Notes under the pieces: model-generated
The model's input: only the letters and a program-made list of their open reading frames with translations
Database searches by the model: none
What the model was told of the DNA's origin: nothing
Program-made: the position numbers and the translations under genes
Assembly (NCBI GenBank): GCA_025201365.1
Contig: JAIXMF010000083.1
Span: 1-44,485 of the forward strand
Length of the DNA stretch: 44,485 nucleotides
Direction of reading: 5' to 3'
Origin: Syncephalis plumigaleata
Taxonomy: Eukaryota; Zoopagomycota; Zoopagomycetes; Zoopagales; Piptocephalidaceae
Shown: positions 13,887 to 28,002 of the stretch, piece by piece
Layout: each line of letters opens with the position of its first letter
How positions within the stretch are numbered: position 1 is the first letter of the stretch

Positions 13887-14304
13887 ATTGTACTACGAAT
13901 ATTGTATAGAAAGATACAAGGTGATACTAGCGGTAATAGCGGTAGTAGTAGTAGTAGTAACAAATAAAAGCGATGAACAAGAAGGAAAAAGTGCCAAAGC
14001 AAGAAAGAGAAAGAGCCGTAACCAAAGGGCGGCGTAATTCTCAGCTGGATATGAAAGCCCATTTATATGGTTTCTCATTCTCATTCTCACTATACAATTC
14101 AACTTTCTAATGACAATGACGTGATGACGCGTACGACACGTGCAACAAAAGTGGAAAGATCCCCCAAAAACTACAATTATTCCTGATGTTGAATGGAGAA
14201 TGGAAAACTGGCCGAATTCTTCCGATTCAGATTAGTTGCTGACGTTTACCCTTGCTACTAAAGAAACTTACATCTATATCCATAACTATATATCGTATCA
14301 TATC
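13887..14304. promoter_or_regulatory. Divergent SAH1/TFB5 promoter with CACGTG
   Basis: This 418-bp gap contains CACGTG at 14137-14142, a nearby TGACGTGATGACGCG cluster (about 14117-14131) and a TATA-like site toward SAH1 at 14061-14067. In yeast, CACGTG-type sites control sulfur-amino-acid genes through Cbf1, and SAH1 belongs to that metabolism. The link here is inference. A TAG/TAC triplet run sits near 13940. Confidence 0.35.
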
Positions 14305-14643
14305 ATGGTGAAAGCAATTCGAGGTAGGTACATGTATCATTATGAATATAATCCATTCTAAATGGTACGATTATCAATGCTAGGTGTACTTATTGAATGG
14401 TAAGTCAACTATGCGTCTACGTAATCATGCCACTACGCTTCGCGCTGACTTGCGTGTTCTACGTAAAGTGATTCCACAGTGAAGCAGATCATTTTGCATA
14501 TTAACGAGACACGTCGTTTTATTATCGAGGATTTGGATGAGACACACGTGTTTGTCGATGCAAGTAGCGTGAGCATGCTACGCGCCGAACTAGACCGTAT
14601 TCTCGATGAGAACACCTATCAATTGGATGTTGTTGGCGCATGA
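14305..14643 (+). CDS. TFB5: TFIIH core subunit TFB5 (p8/TTDA/GTF2H5)
   Basis: Three exons (14305-14323, 14384-14399, 14469-14643) encode 69 residues; the second exon is only 16 nt. The protein reads MVKAIRGVLIECDSTVKQII, then LHINETRRFIIEDLDETHVF, matching the family pattern MV...KGVL..CD...KQ.IL...E...FII.DLDDTH.FV. TFB5 stabilises TFIIH through its partner p52/Tfb2 and is needed for nucleotide excision repair. The acceptor used for exon 3 (TAAAG) was chosen because the nearer CACAG would break the frame and lose the conserved CD...K motif. The CSB/RAD26 gene in the same window also acts in excision repair, but the two are not adjacent. Confidence 0.9.
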
Positions 14644-14905
14644 GATGACTATATGTTATATGTTATTATAAAGCTATTTAATGTATGAATCAATAATTAC
14701 AACAGCAGAGTATAGTTTGTGGTATTTATAGTTATTTTATTATCGTTATATCCGGTATAAAACGAAATAATTGCGTAAGAACATATGAATAGTATACTAT
14801 TGATCGGATATTGCCTTCAAAAGAATAGTATATGGTGATAATCCACGGTGGTTAGCGTAAGATGTTACTTTAGATAAATATCTCATGCTAGCTAGCGGTG
14901 ATTAT

Positions 14906-15232
14906 TTAGTATTTCTTTGGTGGAGGAGGTGGAGTAGTTTGGTAGTAGCCACCGGATGGAGCGGGTTTTGGCACAACATCACATCCGCCAAATCCACAGC
15001 AGATTGGATGGCGGAAGCGGCACTTGAGGTTTTGCGTGGTGGCATGCTTAGCGATGTCGCTGCAGGCACCGTCGACCTTCTTGAGGGTGGCGTTTACTTC
15101 ACCGCATGTTTTGCCATTCTTGACACACTGGAAGACGGCGGTACCACAGTTATCGGTGAAGATACCGGGACTAGCCACGACAGCCTGGGCGGTGAAGAGG
15201 AGAACAGCGGACAAAACGAAAGTGGCCTTCAT
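14906..15232 (-). CDS. Small secreted cysteine-rich protein
   Basis: This is a single exon of 108 residues. Residues 1-20 (MKATFVLSAVLLFTAQAVVA) form a clear signal peptide. The mature part has eight cysteines, including one CC pair (PICCGFGGC), spaced as expected for four disulfides, then a Pro/Tyr-rich tail with PPPPP and a Lys-Lys-Tyr end. I do not recognise a named family; it is not an obvious CFEM domain or hydrophobin. Such proteins in fungi are often wall-associated or act on other organisms, which is inference here. TATATATA at 15453-15460 lies about 220 bp upstream. The coding stretch is GC-richer than the surrounding intergenic DNA. It is convergent with TFB5. Confidence 0.75.
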   Translation of the reverse strand: MKATFVLSAVLLFTAQAVVASPGIFTDNCGTAVFQCVKNGKTCGEVNATLKKVDGACSDIAKHATTQNLKCRFRHPICCGFGGCDVVPKPAPSGGYYQTTPPPPPKKY

Positions 15233-16530
15233 GTTGATGGTGGTTTTAGCTGTACTTGTACTTGTGGTGACTGCAAGTGTAAGCGAATTAACGTAAAAAG
15301 ATAATAAGAAAAGGACGTGAGCAAACGTAATAGGCGGCGTTATTGAGCGATCGACTAATACTACTAATACTGGTAGTGAACTAACTAAAAGTGTTTTTGA
15401 TATTGGTGATGGTAATGAGAGTAGCTGACATGAACGCCTAGTTTAGTACCATTATATATAGGCGATGTGGGATGCACGCTATTGTTGCGTGTATCCGTTA
15501 TTGTATCCACGTTGTAATGATATTCGTATCGATGTCTATTGATGCGTAGCATATTTTTTGTCATAACACATTGTATTACCTTTAGTTTCATTCTTAGTTG
15601 TTGTTGTCCCCATAATTGATTATTGTTCCTGTTTTCTTATTAATTCTCGTATAAGAAAATGTGAGTAAAATATGCTTTATTTGGAATGACTAGGACGTGT
15701 TCATGAAACAGCCTTAGCTGTATAACAACAGGACTATGCTATATCGTATGTACAGCAGCTATGATTCGCGCTTCATCATCAGTAATAGGCGCCATCCCGT
15801 TAGGAACCACGTGAAATATCCTATTGTCTATTGATTTATTGGAAAGAAGCCGTGGAAAAATCCAGGCAAGAGGAAAGAATAGCGAATACGCTCTAATGAT
15901 TGTCGTCTAAGGGGAAATAATGCGAGAACTGGTGCGGTTCACGTTTGTACTTCGTTGTATTGTTATTGCTACTTCGGTTCACTACTGCCGTGCTTATCAT
16001 GTTTGAACTAACAAAGAGAGGCCTTTCTACTATGTGTTGGATTAGCATGCACATTTGACTTGTTACAAGTATTGTCACTTAGGAGCACAGGCTGGCATAT
16101 TTGCAACGAAGAAAGACGTGGGATAAAGAATGTTACGACTAATGATACTGCCAACATGACCGGTTGTGCATTTCTAGTCGTTGTCTATTTCGTATTTGAA
16201 TGAATGATGAGCTAACAGAAGAGGAGGAAAGGAAGTGATAGCAACTATCAATGAACAAGCAATCTATGTATATTAGCAATCATTTACAAAATAATCTATT
16301 TATATTGCATGGAATAGGATCCGTTGTTAAAAAGGTAGAATAGAATAGGCCAGTTCATTCGATACCTTAGCTTACATACTTTCATATAGTACTTGAGTTC
16401 TATATGTATCTACTCATTCTATTACTACGATTATTGTTGATGTTATTTTTGCTTATCAGTATTGATAACATGTGTATGTAGAATAACAGTAATAATAAAT
16501 GGTTAACATAAAATATCTTATAAAGGAATC
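15233..16530. other. Gene-poor region, no gene supported
   Basis: Apart from the TATA-like site near 15455, only short open frames with no recognisable motif are present (for example 15385-15591 and 15893-16078 on the minus strand). Bases 16337-16372 weakly match block C at 3011-3050. A CCACGTGAAA lies near 15807. Base composition resembles other spacers. Confidence 0.4.
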
Positions 16531-16790
16531 TTTACAGGACCTTTCCAACCAATTAGCGCAGTTACTCTTTTGCTTTTACTAATAAGTAACAGCTATGATA
16601 ATACGTATTTAGATGTGAAAGCGATAACCATTACGAGTAAGTTGTTTCTTGTTGTCCTTCATTTCTTGAATGTCTAGAAGTAATGACACTTTGATATAGT
16701 TGTGTTGGAACACCATTTCCATTGCGAAGACTGAGAATAATCCGAATAAAGGTCAGACATGCTGCCATATCCTGGTTTCATACACGATAC
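16531..16790 (-). pseudogene. Decayed second copy of the Fanzor/TnpB-like C-terminal fragment (block A')
   Basis: Same-strand DNA similarity to 2434-2723 is visible throughout: TTACAGGACCTTTCC against TTACAGACTTTTTCC, GCGCAGTTA in both, and GACATGCTGCCATATCC against AACATGCTGCCATATCC. In the frame equivalent to copy 1 the minus strand reads QDMAACLTFIRIILSLRNGN then GVPTQLYQ. The conserved tryptophan codon has become a stop and the Arg of NRD has become Gln, so this copy could not encode an active nuclease. It lies 260 bp upstream of the second F-box gene but on the opposite strand, unlike copy 1. Confidence 0.45.
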
Positions 16791-17050
16791 TCGAATCCTT
16801 TACCATTCATGTCATCTTTACAATTCTGATGTGTGTATCTAATAGAATAATGAACTAGTATATTGTTATAGATTATACTCATCTTAAGAAGGCATGACAA
16901 GTGACAGTAGGATATCTCGTCAATTAGAAATACTTGAACACCATGCTTCATTATTATCCACGCTTGCGTATGATTTATTTGTGTATTCTTGATTAAAATA
17001 ACGTCATCGTATTTCTCTACCCCATATCGCCTTTCTTATTCTATTCCACT

Positions 17051-18679
17051 ATGTCTACTACTACTACTACTGAAATATCGAGTAATTCCAACTCGTCTTG
17101 TAGATTACTTGATTGCCTGAATACTCTTCCATTTCATGACCAGCGTGTCTTCCGTAGTCTACTTGGTCATATCAAATTATTGCGTTTATCAGCATGTTGT
17201 CGCTCGTTAAGAAACAGTATTCGAAATGACCCAGTATTATGGCAAGAACTATATCATAGGGATTTCCTATCGGGAGCCCATTACGTTAAAGAAATGGAAT
17301 TCGTATTATGGTGTATACGCACGGATGTCAACAATCCATGTACATCGGATAAACGAGCCGATCTACTAGAGAATGTGGACTGGTACAACACATATCGTCG
17401 ACGAGTGAGCACCGAAAATAATTGGCGATATGGACGATGCAACACCACGCATATCGATCTGGAAACTGACGAGGATGAAGTATATTATCACAGATATAGT
17501 AAGGATAAGCGTATATTTATTACAAAGCAAGATTGCTCAGACGAAGCGCCAGATCATAGATATACTTTACAATACTTGCCACATTCAAATCTTAGATCAA
17601 GCAACAACATTGTAGATAACATTACATTCTCCACATCGCCAAATGTTCTTTCACTGGATACTGGTAATGAAGATGAGTATACTTATGTCACGGGTGATCA
17701 TTATATAGCTGTATTTCCTAAGGAGATCGAGAACTATACCGACTACAACGTAAAAATACTTTCTCGCAAACATGGCGGTGTTATCACTACATTCGATGTT
17801 CAAGCACGATATAAAGTGAGGACAATTGAGGGGAAATGGGTATTATTAGTGGACAAATCGCATGTGATAGTCAATCATTCGCGAAATTATAAAAGTAAGC
17901 ATAGTGATTGTACAATGATGCAATATAACTAGTACTAATAATCAATGCATTCAGCCAATATAATGGTATTCGATATAGATAATGGTATCATGTGTCCAGG
18001 AAGCATTGATGATACATGGGGTACGACATACTTCTATGAAACAACCAATAATACAGCAATAGTATACACGGCAAAAGTAGTCAAGGATGATGACACTAAT
18101 CGTATTGAATGGGCATTATACGAGTTCTCAAGCAATAATCCTGTTATACAATTGCGAAATGGCTGGTTCCAACTACCTAAGGGAACAACGAGTGCGGGAT
18201 TAATGACATATAATTCATACGATTCGCATATGCTTCTCAAATTACATGGCCATCCTGATTATGCTCCATACATAATGCATAGTGTAGCATCCAGTGGTCA
18301 AAGCCATACTCCACGTAATTGCTACACTATGACTGACCAACATATACCTATTCCATTGTTAAGGGCTGGATACATGTATTCAAGGTTTAATCCCAAACCA
18401 GTAAAAGTATGGACAGACCTAACTTACAACGACGATCAAGTATTACGATTACCGGGTACGATTTTCACCAGAAATCTTATTGGAGATCTCTATGTTTTTA
18501 TTACGGATCATAATCGTAGAAAAAATCGACTGCTTGTAGATATCCATACAAAAGAAATAATACGCAAATTAGAAGCGCTTAACTCTTGTGGGTATTCGAT
18601 AGTTGATACAATGGTGGGTACGATATACCGTCCATCTGACTACCCTGTGCAAACAATACTAGAGTATGGTGAATTGTAA
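17051..18679 (+). CDS. F-box-type protein, second paralogue
   Basis: Two exons (17051-17894 and 17955-18679) join in frame to 522 residues. The 60-bp intron has a GTAAGC donor and a TACTAAT branch site. Residues 18-60 (LLDCLNTLPFHDQRVFRSLL, then ..LRLSACCRSLRNSIRN) followed by DPVLWQELYHRDF form an F-box-like module with the usual tryptophan segment. The next part is acidic and charged, and the C-terminal 350 residues alternate short hydrophobic strings, as in the gene at 744-2267. The shared NW.YG pattern and layout indicate paralogy, although identity is low and one gene has an intron the other lacks. A role as an SCF substrate receptor is inferred from the F-box only. Confidence 0.7.
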
Positions 18680-19097
18680 CAAGTATCAATAAATCATACT
18701 ATATTGTTATTGATCTCATTAGAGAGAGCAATATGTTTCTATTAACTAATAATGAGGAATAGCTATTATTTATTATCATTGATTGTAATAGATGATATCG
18801 CGATCATTAATATCTCCCTCAACTACTAGGGCAATGACAACTACTCAATAATAATAGCAATGCGATAATGGATGTTAACAATTATGCAAATCTATTTATT
18901 AATGAACAACAAAAGTTAGACTAACAATGTTAATTGGTTGGAGAACCACGTAGTCACAGTGATACAATACGTACAATTTGAGTCATCATTATCTCACTAA
19001 CATGCATGACTTTTTCCGTTACTCTCTCTTTCTCTCTTGCTTTTCTCTTACTTTTCCACTAGATTGTATTTAGCTATTTTGTAATAAGCAAGAAAGA
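18680..19097. repeat. Spacer holding block B'
   Basis: Bases 18861-18950 match 2888-2980 in the same orientation (GATAATGGATGTTAACAATT, then ATGCAAATCTATTTATTAAT). The rest of the spacer is AT-rich and ends in a CTTTCTCTC pyrimidine tract before the CSB start codon. No gene is seen. Confidence 0.5.
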
Positions 19098-22000
19098 ATG
19101 AGTTCAGAAGACGAGTTCCAACCCAATTACTCTGACAATAGTCCTAGTGACTATAGTGACGGTGGTCAATGGGACGAGGAAGCAGACTGGGATACTGTCG
19201 ATAGTCTAGATAAAGAGAAAGCGCCACGAGTATCAAAACGTAAGCTCAGTAGTATTAGTCGAGGAGGAGGAGGAGGACGGCGACAACGACAACCACGACA
19301 TTCAAGACAAGCACGGGCGGATGACGGTGATGAACTACACTACGAGGTAAGGAATTCAGGAAGTTGACCTGGTGATACCGTGCTCTTTCTCACTCCTAAT
19401 GAACTTATCGATTTAGCGTCGATATGAAACATGGGCCACTGCTCGTAAAGCCATACGGGAAAAGGAACGTGTAAAGAATAAGGATGGAGAGCAAAGAAAC
19501 GCGTCAGATATCGTGCGTCCAACCAGGCTTATTGCCACGAACTACACCAATAATCCATATAATAGTATAGAGGAGGAATTGTTGCAGGAGATGAACTTGC
19601 CTCATCCGCTCTTTGGCGAATTCTCCATTAATCGGGATCTCTGGCTACCGGGCGAAATCTACACGAGTCTCTTTGAGTATCAGCGTCAGTGTAGGTTATG
19701 CTAGTTATTTTGGCATATTTACCATCATTAATATGTACATATTGGTGGTATCAGGTTTACAATGGCTTTGGGGATTGCAACAACAAGAAACGGGTGGTAT
19801 ACTAGGCGATGAAATGGTAATTATACGTAGATGATAGGGTAAGCAGTTAGTTAACACTAGTTATCGGTATGATTGCTTGTGCATATGCATTTAGGGCCTA
19901 GGTAAAACTGTACAGATCATTTCGTATTTAGCAGCACTTTTATACTCGAATCAATGGCAAGGTCCAGCGCTCATATTATGTCCAGCCACTATGCTTGATC
20001 AATGGGTGAGCGAATTCAATAGGTGGTGGCCACCCATACGCACACTAGTGTTGCATTCGAGTGGTAGTGCAATGCATGCACTCGAGGAGAAGGCGGGCGT
20101 GAAACGTCAAGCCACCATGCGTTCCTCGTCGTCCTATAGCGAATCGGTTAGCGCGACACGTATTAATCAAATGGCCGAACAATTGGTGGAGCGCGTATTT
20201 AAGCATGGTACCTAACTTGTACTTTATTCACAAGAATGATCTTGTTCAACACTATTGTATATATATCGATGACATGCACATGCATGTGTATGTATGTATC
20301 TATAGGTCATGTATTGTTAGCCACCTATGAAGGATTACGACGATTTCGGAAGATATTATTGCGACGAAAATGGTTCTACGCCATATTAGACGAGGGTAAG
20401 TGGTTAGCATGATTATTAGTTGAATGATATTGACCTGAATGTGCCATGCTATAGGACATAAAATACGTAATTCCGAGGCAGATATCACGATAACATGCAA
20501 GCAACTGGATACACCGCATCGTATTATTGTTACCGGCACTCCTATACAGAATAATCTTGCAGAGTTATGGTCGTTATTTGATTTCATTTATCCTGGTCGT
20601 CTTGGGGTAAGTAGCGAATGGCATGCTGCATGATATTACGTCATCGATGATAGTGGCAAGTAATGATGTCACTAACTATACAATGACAATAACGTATAAC
20701 GCGTAGACTTTTGAGGTATTCGACAATCAATTTGCCATTCCCATTAATATGGGCGGTTATGCCAATGCCTCTCGTTTACAAGTGGAAATTGCGTACAAGT
20801 GTGCCACGGTACTACGCGATCTAATACAGCCATACTTGTTAAAGCGTAGTAAAACAGCGGTAGCTAAAGATCTACCCAAAAAGACAGAACATGTAAGAAT
20901 GGCTTAGCAATAGGAAAGAGAGAGGAGAAGAGATGATGATGTCATTCCTTATTAATTACAATTACTCTAGGTTGTATTATGTCGATTGACTACATCACAA
21001 CGCTATGCTTACGAGAGCTTTCTACGATCCAGTGAAATGAACAGTATCATGCAGGGTGATCGACGCGTGCTGTATGGTATTGATATACTGAAGAAAGTGT
21101 GCAATCATCCAGATCTACTAGAGATTAATCCATCATTGGTAAATACAAATAACAAGTATAATAACAATCACCATAGTAGTATAATAGTAACAACGTATGA
21201 TTCAACCATTTAGAATCCAACATTCGGTGCATCCGAGAAATCAGGAAAGATGCGTGTATTAATGACTCTACTCGAACAATGGCAACGGCGTGGTCATCGT
21301 GTATTACTATTCTCGCAGACACGTATCATGCTGGATATATTGGAACAAATGGTGATTAGTAAAGGTAAGTGAAGTACTAATGAAATGAACTAATGAAATG
21401 ATAATAATAATAATAATAATAATAATTAGATTACACATATCGTCGTATGGACGGGAATACACCTGTACAAACTAGAGCATCGCTCATTCATGAATTCAAC
21501 CATTCCGATGAGATATTCCTATTCTTGCTAACCACGAAGGTTGGCGGATTAGGCATCAATCTAGTGGGAGCCGATCGAGTAGTTATCTTTGATCCTGACT
21601 GGGTATACGATCATTATAATAGATGGCATTATATTTATACTAATTGTGTGTATGCATCATTATAGAATCCATCAACGGATGTGCAAGCAAGAGAACGAGC
21701 ATGGCGACTTGGACAAACGCGGGATGTGGCAATTTATCGCTTAATTACCGCTGGTACAATTGAAGAAAAGATTTATCATCGACAAATATTTAAGCACTAT
21801 TTATCGCGTAAGATTCTAAATGACCCGAAGCAGAAACGATTCTTTAAGGTGATTGATACGACGTGCTACTACATACAGTAATACTTTTGTATTGACTAAC
21901 TAGATGATCGTGTAAAATAGATGCATGATCTGCAAGATCTTTTCACATTAGGTGCCGATGATGCCATTACCACCGAGACTGGTGAACTATTTGAGGGTGC

Positions 22001-22978
22001 AGCGGTTGAACCGCCAAAATGGCATAAAACGAAGAAAACATCCACTAAGGAGAAAGGAAAGAACACGCAAGAGGATGGAGACAAGACAATGATAGATCAA
22101 GATGAGAATAATGAGGATGGTACATCGACTGATACACCAACTGTCACTTCTACTATGCGAAAGTTATCCATATCTGATATTAAGGATATTACAGAATAGT
22201 AAGTGACACGACAATGTATCATTAATAAATGGAATAATGTAAACATATTGTATTGATGATATGACAGCACACCAGGATCGGATGTAGCGAGTCATGGTGA
22301 AACGGAAGAGGATGCACTACTCAAGCAACTCTTCACCATGAGTGGTGTTAAAAGCATTATTAAACATGATAATATTGCCGATGCCAATAATCAAGAAACG
22401 GCTCTAATAGAGAAAGAAGGTATGTATCCTATGGTGTATAGGTTGATATCACAAGTAGCTAATCAATAAGCATAGCTGCAATGATTGTATCACATGCAGC
22501 AGCGGCATTAAAGGAAGCTGGAGAAGAGAAAGGTAATGTTAACCTATTAGTAATGAATCTATCCACTAACTGATTATTAATGGTAACGGTAATAATAGAG
22601 AAACGATTTGGTGCAGTGGTAGGTCATCTATCTAATAGTAGCAATACAATAATTACATATTGATCATGATTTGAATAGTTAAAGGGACGTCGTGGTACTG
22701 GTGGTCCATCATCAAGTGCACTACTAAAGAATCTACGTCGTGATAATGTACCAGAGGGACAGAAGCAAGAGTTGTCAGGATTGATGAAAGAGTTGCAGCA
22801 ATACTTGATACGACATAATGGACGTGCTAAAAGTCAAGAATTAGTGGGAGCATTTCAGAGTAGAATCAAACCAGGAGAATCGCTTATCTTTCGTAAACTA
22901 CTAAAGGAGATAGCTAACTTTGAGAGAGACAACCACAATAAGACTGGATGGTGGCATTTAAAAGAGGAATATCAATAA
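19098..22978 (+). CDS. RAD26: CSB/ERCC6/RAD26-type SNF2 ATPase for transcription-coupled repair
   Basis: Sixteen exons join in frame to 935 residues: 19098-19346, 19417-19690, 19755-19816, 19895-20207, 20306-20395, 20455-20606, 20707-20892, 20971-21138, 21214-21364, 21430-21602, 21666-21848, 21921-22198, 22268-22419, 22476-22532, 22599-22618, 22679-22978. The acidic N-terminus is followed by SNF2 motifs: [28 protein letters not shown] (193-200), [20 protein letters not shown] (from 328), [42 protein letters not shown] and [20 protein letters not shown]. The C-terminus carries the CSB winged-helix-like end ([20 protein letters not shown] to ending [10 protein letters not shown]), which separates it from other SNF2 clades. 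CSB/Rad26 remodels stalled RNA polymerase II. Exon 15 is only 20 nt. An AAT microsatellite fills the intron near 21401-21427. Confidence 0.94.
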
Positions 22979-23349
22979 CTTTGTAAGAATAATAAAATAT
23001 CACAATCTAATGCTGACTAGTATAGCAGTATAATCGTTATGCAGTCTATCTTATCCTATCCTATCATATCAGTTAAAGATTGCCTTATTGAATGTAATGC
23101 TTCTTGGCATGCAGTTGCTAGACAAGGGACAGATCATATCAACCTACAACGATATCTAAGGTATATCATTGATCCTGATCTGATTTGATAAACTGGATAT
23201 TCATCTATCAATGATTGATCATCATCATCATCATCACATCGTAAAAAGAAAAGAAAAGAATTCCGCTTCTATTATTACAGGGCTTTTCCTCTTTATCCGC
23301 TCTACAGTCACGTCTCATTTTTCCTGGCTCATTACCTTTTTATTGTAAT
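22979..23349. other. Intergenic spacer before ARG5,6
   Basis: The spacer contains a short TATCC run (about 23050-23068), a CATCATCATCATCATCA run near 23220 and an A/G-rich stretch at 23240-23260. No gene is supported. Confidence 0.4.
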
Positions 23350-26250
<2,901 letters not shown>

Positions 26251-27900
26251 TTCATGCTAGTTAAATAAATAATATGCAGTGAATTAACTGAGTACTATTG
26301 TTAATAAACATTTAATTAGATAAATCAGTGAATTGTATGAAGCAATGGACAATTTGTCTTTATTGCTATGCGTATAATGGCAGTAGAATGGAATAAATGA
26401 CTTGTATTACTGATGAAAATGCCAGAATAGTAGAATGAGTAATATAGAATGGAATAATTGATGCCGGATGAAAGATAAGAACGAGTAGATTAAAATACAA
26501 TGAAGTAATAATGGGATAGGAAGGGATAGAATAGAAAGAGTAGTGATGTAAACGGTATACAATAATGACACATCGATATAGATCAAATTGATTCATGTTT
26601 ATTAATATTGCTAGTGGATGCTTGTCAATGATGGATGGCAATGAGTGTTGGCAGTAAGCATTAACATGGTTGATTATCCCGGTATATTGTCGTTGCTGTT
26701 GAGTATTAGTTGATTGGCATTTAGAATGGGAATTAGTACATATCGTCTGGATGTTGTTACTTGCATTAGCAATGAATAGAAATGTCAACTTACCGAATAG
26801 AATGGAAATAGTATGCAGCCAATATCATTGACACTTGAATGTTCTAATTGTAATATTGTTAGTGTATTGTAATAAATGAACTTACCTGTAATTGATAACT
26901 ATGAACGAACGAATGAATGAATGGTTATAATAAAGCAATAAAATATGTTATGTCCCCATCATATCCACAGCCGCACCACCGGCCTTTTTTGGTGGGAGCG
27001 GATGCAATGCTGAATCGATTGAAGAGCCTTGCGACAAACATACCACTATACTGCCGAATGTTAGTATGATCACATTCAGTAGTAGATACTACGGGATAGC
27101 TGGCATATGGTCCATTCATTGCAAATGGCCATGCACCACATTGGCAGTATGAATGGCATCCAGTGGCTAGCCAATTACCACCACTACCAATGCTGCCGCT
27201 CCGTAGCGGTTCATGATATATTTAACCGAAGCGCAGACGAGGGATCAGTAGATTAGCACATTGATACAAATGTATCTGTGCTAATGGGACATAACATAAT
27301 AAATAAAAGGATTGGGATGATGCAAAGGGAGGGTTTCGATGTATAAGCAAACATTATAAGATAATGTAAGTAGAGGAGATAGAAATACATAGAGACGTTA
27401 TAAAGCAAAAAACAGCAATAAAATATAAGAGTGTAGACATTAAGTATTGGATATAAGCAAACATACGCTGGATTAAAACAGTATTGGAATAGAATGGTAC
27501 AACGAAGAATGAATAGAAATATATAGATATATTACAGATTGAATAGGATAGCGCGAATAAAGAGCGATTAAACATAAACAGAAACATATCATTAAATGAG
27601 GCCAGTCATCATGATAGCAAGTAAACTAAGCCCCTTCTCCAGCGAAGGCAGCAACATGATAGTCAAATATCATGGCAAAGCGTAGCTTAATGATATTATG
27701 ATGGCAAATTGACCTAAACACATATTATTATAGAATAAAGATACGTATTCAAGCATTTGCAAACCGATACATTTCATAATACTCATATAATAGAGAGGCT
27801 ACCCAGCTACATTAACAACTGAATGACCTGTAGAAGCAATGGCGCAACTTACCACTTCTCAAGGGGTTACATGGTACGAAATCTTGATAAAGGAAAATGG
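26251..27900. other. Gene-poor region with degenerate GAATAGAATGG-like motifs and a hairpin
   Basis: No coding sequence is supported over 1.65 kb. Bases 26380-26540 repeat variants of AGAATGGAATAA and ATAGAATAG. Bases 27254-27287 form an inverted repeat, ATTAGCACA..GATAC facing GTATC..TGTGCTAAT. CCGCTCCGTAGCGG (27199-27212) is a second small hairpin. GTAAGT-like donors occur on the minus strand near 26791 and 26884, so an unspliced or non-coding transcript is possible. Confidence 0.4.
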
Positions 27901-27915
27901 AGTCTCACCATTGTT

Positions 27916-28002
27916 TTGCAGTACCTTCATATTATACATGAAGGTACTGCAAGCAAGTAGCTTCATATTATATAAGTATATGAATGTCCGCAAGCAAGTA
28001 GC
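27916..28002. repeat. Tandem pair of hairpin units with GCAAGCAAGTAGC direct repeats
   Basis: TTGCAGTACCTTCAT (27916-27930) is perfectly complementary to ATGAAGGTACTGCAA (27938-27952) across a 7-nt loop. The 13-mer GCAAGCAAGTAGC follows directly (27949-27961) and recurs at 27990-28002, where it is preceded by a second, weaker hairpin (TTCATAT facing ATATGAA). The layout is two diverged copies of one roughly 40-bp unit. A third stem, GCCGACACC facing GGTATCGGC, lies just downstream at about 28012-28036. It could be a non-coding RNA or a miniature element. Confidence 0.6.

Noticed and set aside
26881-26895. ACTTACCTG resembling the 5' end of U1 snRNA
   Set aside because: The following sequence does not continue as U1. 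The match is equally a splice donor on the other strand.
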